The translations under genes were made by a program, and so were the position numbers. From Ligilactobacillus apodemi DSM 16634 = JCM 16172 (GTDB taxonomy: Bacteria; Bacillota; Bacilli; Lactobacillales; Lactobacillaceae), in contig NZ_AZFT01000053.1 in the NCBI RefSeq assembly GCF_001434405.1, positions 908,294 through 972,293 on the forward strand: 64,000 bases of DNA. Reading direction: 5' to 3'. The notes beneath the pieces are model-generated. The model saw only the letters and a list, made by a program, of their open reading frames with translations. It ran no database searches and was not told where the DNA came from. Below are positions 27,296 through 36,352 of this stretch, in pieces (position 1 is the first letter of the stretch; every line of letters starts with the position of its first letter).

Positions 27296-27583
27296 TTATA
27301 TTATTCGGCGATTTTCAGTTTTTAGCCCACTTATGGTCAATAATCCGATCCCTAAAATCTGCCAAAAACTAGACCCATCAAATATTAAACATGTCAAAGA
27401 AAAACCACAAACAATCACTGCTGGACCAAGTAATTTACCAGCTTTAATTGCTCCAGCAGAATTTATCTTTCCTTGCTCATCTCCCCAAAAGTTTCCCGCT
27501 AGCAACCGTAACCACTTTCCACGAAAAAATTGCATACCTAAAATAAGAAATGAGATCCCTAGAAACAATAATAAAATATTCAT
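27296..27583 (-). CDS. small membrane protein, DUF3784-like
   Basis: 95 residues from the ATG at 27583 (AGGTG site). Two hydrophobic helices (about 2-19 and 51-85) flank a basic loop with RGKWLRLLAGN, which recalls DUF3784 small membrane proteins; the match is by eye. It starts 9 bases after the real end of the broken ABC permease, so it was the last gene of that operon. Its 3' end almost touches the alaS leader promoter. Role unknown. Confidence 0.65.
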   Translation of the reverse strand: MNILLLFLGISFLILGMQFFRGKWLRLLAGNFWGDEQGKINSAGAIKAGKLLGPAVIVCGFSLTCLIFDGSSFWQILGIGLLTISGLKTENRRII

Positions 27584-27592
27584 TTTCTTCAC

Positions 27593-28345
27593 CTAGTATT
27601 CTAGTTTCTTGAAAAAATTTTTGCCAATACTCGTGAGAACTGCACCGTAAACAAAGGATAGCACCAACATCAAAATTATAGCATTACCAAAGCCCATTTT
27701 TTCGTAGATTTCAGTATAGCTATTGGGAAAAAGTCACGTGATAGTTGCAAAATATTTTGAAATCGTGCTAACTAATACAAAAAATATTCCCAAAACCACA
27801 GCTACACTATTGATCGTAAGTAATGATAGGTCTGCCACAACTAGTACACCTACAAAAGTTACTAATATTACCCCTAAAATGCCGACAACTACGTAAGCTA
27901 TATTATCTGCCCCAACTGGGAAAAAAGTCTTCGAGGTGTAGTCAAACTGAACTAAACGAACATAATAAACAAACATACAGAATAAGAATAAAGATAAAAG
28001 ATATATCAGATAGACCACACATAAGCTTTGAATTTTAGCGTTAAAAATCTTTTTCTTAGAAATATCTTTATGATAGCCCCGTTTGATCTCATCACGAAAG
28101 ACAGTAACTACCAAGTAAAAAAGAGCGATCAATGGTAATGCCATTTGATATTGAACACTTAACATCGCTTGAAAAAATTCAATAAAGCTCAATGATCCTT
28201 TATCCGCATTTAAATTCATAAAAGCTGATTTAAAAAAAGTTGCCAGCAGTAAGATCAACGGATATGCGCTGAACAATAAAAATATCTTAGCTTCTTTACG
28301 CTTGAACACTGTTTTGAATACAGGTTTAAAAATTCCAGTTTTCAT
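27593..28345 (-). pseudogene. ABC-2 type permease, interrupted by an in-frame TGA
   Basis: The first 203 codons give a permease with about five membrane helices, ending at TGA (27736-27734). The same frame continues for 46 codons without another stop, starting LFPNSYTEIYEK, through one more hydrophobic helix (AIILMLVLSFVYGAVL) and a basic end (KNFFKKLEY), and stops at 27593 just before the next gene's ribosome site. That is the expected length and ending of an ABC-2 permease, so a single base change (for example GGA to TGA) has probably cut the last helix. Partner of the ATPase upstream, 12 bases away. A sequencing error is the main alternative. Confidence 0.8.
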
Positions 28346-28357
28346 GCTCTTTTCCCC

Positions 28358-29224
28358 CTAGTTTTTAAAATAATCTTTCAATTTATTTTCTTTGACCTCA
28401 ATGGCTTTAATCAAATTTTTTTCACCTAATTCTGCAAAGATCCGGTTTAAATCAATACTATCTTTTGCAGTAAGCTCTAAAATATTTCCCGGTAAAAGTT
28501 TAACTTCTGGCGATTCCAAAAATGAGAGCGTTTTAGTTTCTTTTGTTAAATGAATCAACAACACGTTATTCGTTTGATGGGCAATGCTTTCTTTCAAGCG
28601 ACCATTTTCGATATAAACATAGCGATTACAAAGTTCTTCTAATTCCCCTAATTGATGACTAGAGATCATCATTGAGATCTCACGCGTTTTGGACCACTTT
28701 TTCAAGATTCCGATCAAATTGCCTACTCCGATCGGATCTAAGCCAACAAACGGTTCATCTAGTAGTAAAAATTCTGGTTCAGTCACTAATGCCAATGCTA
28801 ACGCCATTCGTTGTTTCATGCCAAAAGAAAAATCTCCTGGCTTACGTTTTCTAGCTTGCCATAAACCTACTAACTCTAATGTTTTTTGGATATTATCGCG
28901 ATACTCGTTTTTATCGTGTAATTCTAAATAAAATACCATGTTTTCTAGCACTGTCAGCTCAGGGTAAAAAACAGTTTCGATCATTATTCCAAAATCTTCT
29001 AAGACATTTTCTTTTTTATTGATATCAACACCATTATATTCAATTTTTCCTGTTGTTGGGCGTAATGCCTTAGCGATCAGCTTTAAAAAGGTACTTTTAC
29101 CAGCACCATTTTTTCCAATAAGTCCAACGATCTCACCTTTTTTAACCGTTAATTCTACATCCTGTAATGAATAAAAATCATTGGCTGGAAATTTTTTAGA
29201 TAGATTTTCAACAGATAAAGTCAT
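28358..29224 (-). CDS. ABC transporter ATP-binding protein
   Basis: 288 residues. Walker A GKNGAGKST (about 37-45), signature SFGMKQR instead of LSGGQ, Walker B LLLDEPFVGLDP, and a C-terminal extension of about 80 residues seen in exporters of the CcmA/antibiotic-transport type. It is intact, but its permease partner is truncated. Located divergent from a broken Rgg-like regulator, so it was probably controlled by it. Substrate unknown; bacteriocin/peptide export or self-immunity is a guess from context. Confidence 0.88.
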   Translation of the reverse strand: MTLSVENLSKKFPANDFYSLQDVELTVKKGEIVGLIGKNGAGKSTFLKLIAKALRPTTGKIEYNGVDINKKENVLEDFGIMIETVFYPELTVLENMVFYLELHDKNEYRDNIQKTLELVGLWQARKRKPGDFSFGMKQRMALALALVTEPEFLLLDEPFVGLDPIGVGNLIGILKKWSKTREISMMISSHQLGELEELCNRYVYIENGRLKESIAHQTNNVLLIHLTKETKTLSFLESPEVKLLPGNILELTAKDSIDLNRIFAELGEKNLIKAIEVKENKLKDYFKN

Positions 29225-29291
29225 TTTTATCTCCCCACTTTCGTCGCATTATCAGATAGAACAGAAACGCTACTGAAAAGTACAGTATCAC
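29208..29291 (-). CDS. possible tiny leader ORF before the ABC operon, 27 residues
   Basis: A GTG start 8 bases after GGGGAG opens a frame with one hydrophobic helix (VILYFSVAFLFYLIM) and a charged end (RRKWGDKNDFIC). Its stop lies 14 bases inside the ATPase gene, so translation could be coupled. It does not look like a typical SHP pheromone, which ends in acidic and hydrophobic residues. It may be the remnant of a larger membrane protein or chance. Confidence 0.25.
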   Translation of the reverse strand: MILYFSVAFLFYLIMRRKWGDKNDFIC

Positions 29292-29364
29292 TACAAACGC
29301 TCCCCAAAAACGCTGTTATTTTATACCCTTCCAATCAAATTTATTGCGTTATTACTTTTTACTT

Positions 29365-29394
29365 ACTAAGCTAAATATAACAGCTAAGCTTAGT
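29365..29394. repeat. inverted repeat in the Rgg/ABC divergent gap
   Basis: ACTAAGCT and AGCTTAGT are perfect inverted copies separated by 14 AT-rich bases, about 48 bases before the regulator ATG. Placed between divergent genes, it is a candidate operator for the Rgg-like protein. Confidence 0.45.
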
Positions 29395-29441
29395 TAATTT
29401 TTCTTCGGTAAACTATATTCACATGAACAGGAGGGGATATT

Positions 29442-30266
29442 ATGAACTTTGGCGAAACATTAAAACAAATTCGTGAAGCGCGACACTTAAAACAAGCTGA
29501 CATTGCAAACGGCCTTCTTTCGCGCACTTCCATCTCAAAAATTGAGAATAACAAGCAACATCCTACTTATGATAGTGCCCTTGAACTGATCGCAAATGTT
29601 GGTTGAATTTGAATATATTCGCAATGGTTATCGTTATCCAGAAAAGCAATTAATTGTGCATAAATTCACATCAATTGTTCAATCTTCACAATTTAGCGAA
29701 ATTAATGAAATTTATTCGCTCTGTATCATCTTTTTGAATGCCCAAAAAGATCTAGATGTTCTCCATATCAAAACTATCTTGGAGGGTCTAAATGCGTTTG
29801 ACAATGGTAACTATCCTGCAGCAAAAGAAAAAACTAGTGTTGTTTGGCAAAGTTTGAAAAAATCGATACTTGGACAAAATTTGACTTATTTTTGCTCAAC
29901 AATATTCTCTATTTCTTTGATTTAGATATTGCCATCTCAATTGCTCAAATGGCGCTCCAAGCAATCGAGGCTAACTACCCTCACTTACTTCGCTTAAAAT
30001 CGGCTCTTATCGAAAATTGTAGCTTTTTACTTATCACAAACAATGACTTTTCCCCAAGCAAAAGTTTGGATAAAAAAGAGATTCCCTTATACAAAAATCT
30101 CTTTCAATTTGATTCTTTAAACACAGCTTATGCTTTCTTAGCCCTTTGTGAAAAAAATTTTGCAACAGCTGAAAAATACCGTGATATTCTCCAACAGATG
30201 GGGGCTCATGTTAGTGCCAATGATGTTGCTAAAGAAATCAATCGAATTCGCTCCCTAGAAAACTAA
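29442..30266 (+). pseudogene. Rgg/MutR-family transcriptional regulator, two frameshifts
   Basis: The first frame starts with a GGAGGGG site and an XRE-type helix-turn-helix (ETLKQIREARHLKQADIA, LLSRTSISKIEN) and stops near 29606. The second frame (29596-29925) begins LVEFEYIRNGYRYP and runs through helical repeats. The third (from about 29850) continues FEKIDTWTKFDLFLLNNILYFF to the stop at 30266. Joined, they give an Rgg-like protein of about 270 residues. The second shift lies at an A-run in TTTGAAAAAATCG; the first seems to be a small deletion. Divergent from the ABC operon. Confidence 0.82.
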
Positions 30267-30272
30267 TGTAAA

Positions 30273-30318
30273 AATAAGCTCTATGAGAATAGCCAAAACT
30301 ATTTTCATAGAGCTTATT
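30273..30318. terminator. hairpin after the Rgg pseudogene
   Basis: A 20-base arm pair with one mismatch (AATAAGCTCTATGA core). The plus-strand T-tail is poor; the minus-strand side has TTATTTTTA. Confidence 0.65.
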
Positions 30319-30395
30319 GTAACTTATCTCAATTAACATTAATTAAGGCAACAAATAAAAGTAAGCCTAACAAACACACATCCTTTTTAAACACT

Positions 30396-30433
30396 CAAAA
30401 AAACTGTGTAACGAAACAATATCATTACACAGT
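30396..30433 (-). terminator. terminator after the DEAD-box helicase gene
   Basis: ACTGTGTAA pairs with TTACACAGT and is followed on the minus strand by TTTTTTT. Confidence 0.85.
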
Positions 30434-30473
30434 AAAGAAAATAGCGCCGTTTTTTACAGCCACTAAAAATTTA

Positions 30474-31805
30474 TTAGGAACGTTGATTTTTACGTTCTTG
30501 TCGGCGCGCAATCTTGCGTTTTTGTTGTGCATCACGTTTTAACGCCCGCTTGATCTTGTTCTTATAGCCTGGTTTGCGCTTTTTCTTAGCTTTTTTGACC
30601 ATCCCGATCATCTTAGGATCAAGACTTGCACTGCGCGTTCTTCTCTTTTGGCGCCGATTGCGGTCATAAGAATCCACGATCTCACCATTTTTCAAGGCTT
30701 TTGGTTCAAAGTGAACGCCCATTTGTTCTAGCTCTTCGATTTCTTTTTCTTCATTTGGAGCGTATAAAGTGATCGCGATCCCCTTTAAGTTATTGCGTCC
30801 AGTCCGTCCAACACGGTGTACGAAAAATTCAAGGTCTTCTGGCAGATCATCATTGATCACATGTGATACACCTTCAATATCGATCCCGCGAGCAGCTAAA
30901 TCAGTTGCCACTACATATTGATATTCCAAATTTTGGATCTCACGCATCAAACGTTTACGTTCCCGTGGTTGAACTCCACCGTGGATCTTAGCCACTTTTA
31001 AGCCTTGTGCCCGCAAATAATTCGTTAATTCATCGGCACGTTCTTTCGTATTGGCAAAAACTAATGCCAAATATGGTTCACCTAGCGTCAACAATTGATA
31101 GATCAATTGATTCTTGTCACGACCCTTAGTCGACAAAAGCCAGTTAGCGATCGTTGGGCTGATAACCGTTTTATTTTCCACCACTTCAACAACCGGATTT
31201 GACATATACTTTTGTAAAAATGGCTTTAGTTTTTGGGGAATCGTGGCCGAAAAAACTAACATTTGGAGATCTTTTGGCAAAGCTGAAGCAATTGCGTCAG
31301 TTTCTTTTAAAAATCCTAGGTCAAGTGTCATATCGGCTTCATCCACAACTAAATAGTGCGCATTATGCACATCTAAAGCATTTGAACGCATCAAATCTAA
31401 GATCCGTCCCGGGGTGCCGATCACGATTTGTGGTTGACGGTGTTTTAATTTTTCAATTTGGCGCATTTTATCGGTCCCACCAACAAAGTTTTGCACCAAG
31501 ATCTCTTCTGGCGAACATTTTGCAATCTGCTTAGCTGCAGCATAGATCTGATAAGCTAATTCGCGACTAGGTGTGGTGATAACTGCTTGTACTTCATGGT
31601 TTGCAGGATCGATCGCATTAAAGATCGGCAACAAAAAGGTATGGGTCTTCCCACTACCTGTTTGTGATTGTCCTACAACACTTTTGCCCTTTTTGATCAC
31701 TGGGATCAAGCGCTCTTGCACGGGTGTTGGCGTCTTAAAATCGATTTGCGTTAAAGCTTCATCGATAAATGGTTTAAAATTAAAATCTTTAAATGTCTTA
31801 CTCAT
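30474..31805 (-). CDS. cshB: DEAD-box RNA helicase (CshB-like)
   Basis: 443-residue ATP-dependent RNA helicase. Q motif near residue 10-30 (FKDFNFKPF, TPTPVQ), motif I SQTGSGKT (47-54), DEAD (155-158), SAT (186-188), and HRVGRTGR late in the second domain, followed by a very basic tail (KKKRKPGYKNKIKRALKRD) for RNA contact. Size and neighbours (nrnA) resemble B. subtilis CshB/YqfR, a cold-shock and ribosome-assembly helicase; the exact subtype is by resemblance. Confidence 0.9.
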   Translation of the reverse strand: MSKTFKDFNFKPFIDEALTQIDFKTPTPVQERLIPVIKKGKSVVGQSQTGSGKTHTFLLPIFNAIDPANHEVQAVITTPSRELAYQIYAAAKQIAKCSPEEILVQNFVGGTDKMRQIEKLKHRQPQIVIGTPGRILDLMRSNALDVHNAHYLVVDEADMTLDLGFLKETDAIASALPKDLQMLVFSATIPQKLKPFLQKYMSNPVVEVVENKTVISPTIANWLLSTKGRDKNQLIYQLLTLGEPYLALVFANTKERADELTNYLRAQGLKVAKIHGGVQPRERKRLMREIQNLEYQYVVATDLAARGIDIEGVSHVINDDLPEDLEFFVHRVGRTGRNNLKGIAITLYAPNEEKEIEELEQMGVHFEPKALKNGEIVDSYDRNRRQKRRTRSASLDPKMIGMVKKAKKKRKPGYKNKIKRALKRDAQQKRKIARRQERKNQRS

Positions 31806-31819
31806 AACTTCCTCTATTC

Positions 31820-32770
31820 TTAGTCACTTGCAGTAGCAGCAATTGCATCCAATTTAGCAAGATAATCAGCTAAATCATCAAGTGAGTGTAAAACTGCCCC
31901 ACTTGCTAGCGGATGACCGCCACCTTCATATTCTTTAGCTAGTTCATTGATCACAGGTCCCTTAGAACGGATCCGCAAGCGGTATGTTTCATCTTTTTGT
32001 TGTACGACCACGGTCCAACATACGACTGAAGAGATCTTCCCCACTAAAGGTACGATTTGGGCAGTTCCGGCATCTTCTAAGTCAAATTGCGTCATGGTCT
32101 CATTATCTAGCACAATATAAGCTGCATTATGCGGTGTATACTTAATATTTTCAAGCACATAGGCTGAAAGACGAGCAACTTCTGGGGTCACTTCATCTAA
32201 AATTCGGTTGACTTGACTTGCATCAAAATCATATTCCATCAACTTAGCCGCCGCCCGCATTGTTTGAGGAGTCGTTGCGTTATACATAAAACGTCCCGTA
32301 TCTCCTACGATTCCGGCGTAAAGCATGCGGGCTGCTTTAGCATTTAGTTGTAACTCACCGTTTGAGTTTTCAACTAAACGGGTGATGATCTCAGAACAAC
32401 TTGAAGCATCACTATCGACCCAACAAATATCACCGTATGGATCATCATTTGGATGATGGTCGATCTTTATGAGATACTTTCCTGTCGTATATCGTTCATC
32501 ATCAACACGCGGTTGATTAGCCGCATCCGTAACGATCACCAAAGCATCTTGATAAGTCTCATCTGAGATCTCTTGTGGAGTGGCGATCCAGCTTAGGCCT
32601 TTGACGTTTTTCCCAACTTGATAGACTTTTTTTGTGGGAAATGTTTCTCTAATGATTTCTGCTAAACCACATTGTGAGCCATAGGCATCTGGATCTGGAC
32701 GTTGATGGCGATGAATAATGATTGTATCATATTTTTTGATCTGTGCTAAGATTTTTTCTTCAACCTTCAT
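31820..32770 (-). CDS. nrnA: bifunctional oligoribonuclease/PAP phosphatase
   Basis: 316 residues of the DHH/DHHA1 family. RHQRPDPDAYGS holds the first metal-binding aspartates, VTDAAN the next, DHHPND the DHH signature, and the C-terminal DHHA1 part has GGGHPLASG. NrnA degrades short oligoribonucleotides and dephosphorylates pAp. The gene lies about 14 bases before the helicase and may share its transcript. Confidence 0.92.
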   Translation of the reverse strand: MKVEEKILAQIKKYDTIIIHRHQRPDPDAYGSQCGLAEIIRETFPTKKVYQVGKNVKGLSWIATPQEISDETYQDALVIVTDAANQPRVDDERYTTGKYLIKIDHHPNDDPYGDICWVDSDASSCSEIITRLVENSNGELQLNAKAARMLYAGIVGDTGRFMYNATTPQTMRAAAKLMEYDFDASQVNRILDEVTPEVARLSAYVLENIKYTPHNAAYIVLDNETMTQFDLEDAGTAQIVPLVGKISSVVCWTVVVQQKDETYRLRIRSKGPVINELAKEYEGGGHPLASGAVLHSLDDLADYLAKLDAIAATASD

Positions 32771-32828
32771 TTTTTGTTTCCTTATCTATTATTATTAACA
32801 TCTAACATCTTAGTATACCACGTTTCAG

Positions 32829-33914
32829 TTAATCAAACTTAAATAATGGCAAGCTAATATTTTCAAATTCAAGCGGAGCTAAGTTAGTCACCGTTAATCC
32901 GAGTAATCTCACCTCTAAATCACTAGCAAATGTGATTTCATCTAATAATTCTTGGGCGTAATAAACTAGTAGATCAACGTCATTTGCTAAAAAATCTGGT
33001 TTGGTCACACGTTTAGTCACGGTTTCAAAAGTTGTCGTTCTGAGCTTTAAAACTAAAGTCTTACCGTGTTTTTGCTTGGTATTTAGTTCACTTACTAACC
33101 GCTTGGCCAAACGAAATAATTCATCGCTGACTTCTTGTTCACTTAGCAAAGATTTGATAAAAGTCCGCTCTGTGCCAATTGATTTGCGCTCTTTTAATTC
33201 TACTGGGCGCTCATCGATCCCCCGAACTCGTTGGTATAATACGGTCCCTATCTTACCAAATTTTTCGTATAAATAGCGTTCCGACTTTTCATAGAGATCA
33301 CGACCAGTTTTGATCCCTAAAGCATGCATCTTAGGGGCCGTTTTCTTTCCGACTCCCCGAAATTTCTCGATCGGTAGTGGAAATAAGAAAGCTTGAACTT
33401 CACTTTTTCTAACTAAAGTCGTCCCCACCGGTTTACAAAAATCAGAAGCCAACTTAGCTAAAAACTTATTATAAGAGATCCCAACTGAACAAGTTAATTG
33501 TGTCTTGGCATAAATTTCTTGTTGTAGTAGATGTGCCGTCAAGGTAGCTGAACCTAAGCCTTTTTTATCCGCGGTAATATCCAAATAGGCTTCATCAAAA
33601 GCAATGGGTTCAACTAAATCAGAAAATTCTGCAAAAATTTCGTGGATCTGGCGTGAAATCCGACGATACTTTTCAAAATCAGGGGTCACAAAGACTGCTT
33701 TAGGGCATAACTTTAGCGCCTTTTGTGCATTTTGGGCAGAATGGATCCCATATTTGCGGGCCTCATAATTAGCGGTTGCCACCACACCATGCCCCCCATT
33801 TTTTCGTGGATCACGGGCGATCACCACCGGCTTATCCCGTAGTGTCGGTTCATCTCGCATTTCGATCGAAGCATAAAAGCAATCCATATCCACATGTAAT
33901 ATTTTTCGCTCCAT
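32829..33914 (-). CDS. dinB: DNA polymerase IV (Y family)
   Basis: 361-residue translesion polymerase. Catalytic acidic residues are D9 in HVDMDCFYAS and the pair in FDEAYLD (about 105-110); a helix-hairpin-helix region (FRGVGKKTAPKMHALGI) and the little-finger domain follow. A C-terminal clamp-binding tail (ISLPLFKFD) fits a beta-clamp motif. Complete. Separate from zwf by a terminator and about 60 bases; gap to nrnA about 58 bases. Confidence 0.95.
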   Translation of the reverse strand: MERKILHVDMDCFYASIEMRDEPTLRDKPVVIARDPRKNGGHGVVATANYEARKYGIHSAQNAQKALKLCPKAVFVTPDFEKYRRISRQIHEIFAEFSDLVEPIAFDEAYLDITADKKGLGSATLTAHLLQQEIYAKTQLTCSVGISYNKFLAKLASDFCKPVGTTLVRKSEVQAFLFPLPIEKFRGVGKKTAPKMHALGIKTGRDLYEKSERYLYEKFGKIGTVLYQRVRGIDERPVELKERKSIGTERTFIKSLLSEQEVSDELFRLAKRLVSELNTKQKHGKTLVLKLRTTTFETVTKRVTKPDFLANDVDLLVYYAQELLDEITFASDLEVRLLGLTVTNLAPLEFENISLPLFKFD

Positions 33915-33942
33915 AAGCTAAAACCTTTCTTTGCCATAGCAA

Positions 33943-33976
33943 CTAAAGGGCTGTGACATCCATCACAGCCCTTTAG
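33943..33976 (-). terminator. terminator after zwf
   Basis: A perfect 14-base stem (CTAAAGGGCTGTGA) with a six-base loop; the T-tail is short, so strength is uncertain. Confidence 0.7.
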
Positions 33977-33981
33977 TATAT

Positions 33982-35463
33982 TTAGTTAAATATCCAGTAG
34001 TTACCGTCTTTTGCTAGCAATTCATCCGAAATTTGTGGTCCCATCGTTCCACAAGAATAGTTAGGGAAATAATCTACTGGTAGTCCTTCTTCATCCCAAG
34101 CTTTTCTGATCGCATCTAAGAATTTCCAAGAATATTTCAATTCATCCCAATGCGTAAAGTTGACTGAATTACCTTGTAAAACGTTTAAGATCAAACTTTC
34201 ATAAGCTTCAGGAACTCGTGCCGCTTGTTCTTTAGTTAAACTATTTTTTAGTTCCGTCTTTTTGGTAGCATATTCTTGACCAATCTTTTTCGTATTTAAG
34301 CTCAATGCGATCCCTGGATCTGGTTCAACATTGATCGTTAAAATATTATCGGCTAAAGCTTGTTCACCATAGATCGAACCTTTGTCTTGTTTAAAGACGA
34401 TATCGATCCGGGTTGCTTTAGTTGCCATCCGCTTACCAGTTCTGATATAGATCGGCACACCTGCCATCTCTTTATTATTAACTTCAAGTTTTCCGGCAAC
34501 AAAAGTTTCGGTCATCGAATCAGGTTCGATTAGATTTTCTTCGCGGTAAGCCGGCATATCTTTGCCTTCACCGTATTGTCCTCTGACAAAGTTAGCCTTG
34601 ACTTCTTCAGGTGAATAAACTTTTAACGCCTTAAAAGTCTCAACTTTCTTTTGCCGGACATCTTTAGCACAATAACTTGCGGGCCGATCCATCACCAACA
34701 AGGCAACGATCTGCAAGATGTGATTTTGCACCATATCACGTAAAGCGCCGGCTGTATCATAATAGCCACCACGTTCTTCGACCCCAAGCGACTCACTTAA
34801 AGTCACTTGGATATTACTGATCATTTTATTGTTCCAGATCGCACTTAAAATGCTATTACTAAACCGCAAAGCCATGATATTTTGAATCATTTCTTTACCA
34901 AGATAATGATCGATGCGGAAAACATCTTCTTCTGAGAAATACTTGCTGATCTCATCATCAAGCTCTTTAGCACTTTGATAATCACGACCAAATGGTTTTT
35001 CAATGATTACGCGATTATAGCCGTCTGTATCGGCCAAGCCTTCTGATTTCAAGTACTTACTGATCGTCCCAAAGAAACGAGGCGACATCGCTAAGTAGTA
35101 CAAACGATTACCAGCTAATTCATATTTTGCATCAAGTTTGTCAGCTAGTGCTTTTAAAGTTTCATAGTGCTCGACATCGTTGACGTTATGTGACTGGTAG
35201 TAAAAATGACTTGCAAACTCATTGATCTTGGTTTGCGAATCGACCATGCCATCGATCGAAGATTTAACTACATCACGATAGTAATCGTTTGTCCAAGGGC
35301 GACGTGCCGTACCGATCACAGCAAAGTGCTTCTTTAAATAGCCACGCTTATAGAGATTAAATAAGGCTGGATAAAGTTTTCTTTGGGCCAGATCACCGGT
35401 CCCACCGAAAATAACAAACAGCGCTTTTTTCTCTTTTTTCACCAAATTAAGCACCACTTTCAT
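33982..35463 (-). CDS. zwf: glucose-6-phosphate 1-dehydrogenase
   Basis: Oxidises glucose-6-phosphate to 6-phosphogluconolactone, feeding the pentose phosphate or phosphoketolase route and NADPH supply. 493 residues at most: nucleotide fold FGGTGDLAQRKLYPALF (19-35), active-site RIDHYLGKE (about 183-191), and the GDRLYY-type region. The ATG at 35463 has no ribosome site; a GTG seven codons in (35442), behind AAAGTGGTG, would give the more usual MKKEKKALFVIFGG start. Confidence 0.93.
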   Translation of the reverse strand: MKVVLNLVKKEKKALFVIFGGTGDLAQRKLYPALFNLYKRGYLKKHFAVIGTARRPWTNDYYRDVVKSSIDGMVDSQTKINEFASHFYYQSHNVNDVEHYETLKALADKLDAKYELAGNRLYYLAMSPRFFGTISKYLKSEGLADTDGYNRVIIEKPFGRDYQSAKELDDEISKYFSEEDVFRIDHYLGKEMIQNIMALRFSNSILSAIWNNKMISNIQVTLSESLGVEERGGYYDTAGALRDMVQNHILQIVALLVMDRPASYCAKDVRQKKVETFKALKVYSPEEVKANFVRGQYGEGKDMPAYREENLIEPDSMTETFVAGKLEVNNKEMAGVPIYIRTGKRMATKATRIDIVFKQDKGSIYGEQALADNILTINVEPDPGIALSLNTKKIGQEYATKKTELKNSLTKEQAARVPEAYESLILNVLQGNSVNFTHWDELKYSWKFLDAIRKAWDEEGLPVDYFPNYSCGTMGPQISDELLAKDGNYWIFN

Positions 35464-35484
35464 TTTTTAGTATACTTACGTTTT

Positions 35485-35513
35485 ATTTTACTAATTAGCT
35501 TTAAGTTTAACAA
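35485..35513 (-). promoter_or_regulatory. promoter of zwf
   Basis: On the minus strand TTGTTA (35513-35508) and TAAAAT (35490-35485) are spaced by 17 bases, 22 bases before the ATG at 35463. Confidence 0.6.
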
Positions 35514-35525
35514 GTATCTTGTTTA

Positions 35526-35558
35526 ACAAAAAAACGCCTAGGAAAAATTCCTAAAGCG
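35526..35558 (-). terminator. terminator after fabI (end of the fab operon)
   Basis: On the minus strand CGCTTTAGGAA pairs with TTCCTAGGCG (G-U pairs) and is followed by TTTTTTT. Confidence 0.82.
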
Positions 35559-35569
35559 CCCTTATCCCT

Positions 35570-36334
35570 TTAAATCAAATGTACCCCTTTATCAACGTAA
35601 ATAACATCACCGATCACACCAGTCGCAAGATCACTCATCAAAAAGGCACACATGCCCCCAACTTCTCGGATCGTAACTGCCTTTTGATCAACTGTCCGTT
35701 CCTTTGAGATCTCCAAAAGATCTGAGTGACCCTTGATCCCCGTTACGGCCAATGTTTTGATCGCTCCGGCTGAGATCGCATTGACTCTGATGCCAAATTT
35801 ACCTAAATCTCGTGCCAAATAACGCACGGTCGACTCCAATGCTGCTTTAGCGATCCCCATCGTATTATAGCTTGGGATCGCCCGGGTTGAACCCATGTAA
35901 GTCAAGGTAACTAAACTAGCAGGATCATTTAGCAATTCTAATCTAGTCACTTCTTTTCCTACCGCTAAAAGCGAATACGCTGAAATATCCATTGCCGTCT
36001 TAAAACCTTCTCTAGTCGCATTGGTAATCTCACCATCGAGTTCTTCTTTGGGCGCATAGGCGATCGCATGAACGATCCCGTCTAATTTTCCATAGCGTTT
36101 TTTTAGTTCTTCAAAGGTTTTAGCAATGCTTTCATCGCTTGAAACATCACATTCAAGCAACGCATCTTCATCACCAGTCAACTTAAGTAAACTTTTTTTT
36201 AAGCGTTCATTTTGATAGGTGTAGATCAATTTCGCACCTTGTTCTTGCATGACTTGGGCACATCCCCAAGCAATCGAACGGCGATTAGCAACACCCATTA
36301 CTAAAATCGTTTTATTTGCTAATAAATCTCCCAT
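35570..36334 (-). CDS. fabI: enoyl-ACP reductase (NADH)
   Basis: Last step of each fatty-acid elongation round. 254-residue short-chain dehydrogenase with the FabI pattern Y156-x6-K163 (SYNTMGIAK), the second tyrosine Y146, and the cofactor loop GVANRRSIAWG (14-24). Final gene of the fab/acc operon, 18 bases after accA. FabI, not FabK or FabL, so the organism should be sensitive to triclosan-type inhibitors unless another reductase exists. Confidence 0.95.
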   Translation of the reverse strand: MGDLLANKTILVMGVANRRSIAWGCAQVMQEQGAKLIYTYQNERLKKSLLKLTGDEDALLECDVSSDESIAKTFEELKKRYGKLDGIVHAIAYAPKEELDGEITNATREGFKTAMDISAYSLLAVGKEVTRLELLNDPASLVTLTYMGSTRAIPSYNTMGIAKAALESTVRYLARDLGKFGIRVNAISAGAIKTLAVTGIKGHSDLLEISKERTVDQKAVTIREVGGMCAFLMSDLATGVIGDVIYVDKGVHLI

Positions 36335-36352
36335 ACATCCAAATCCCTTACT

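Noticed and set aside
27734-27736. TGA read-through or selenocysteine in the ABC permease
   Set aside because: No selenocysteine insertion hairpin or Sec machinery is seen, and such permeases do not use Sec; a nonsense mutation fits better.
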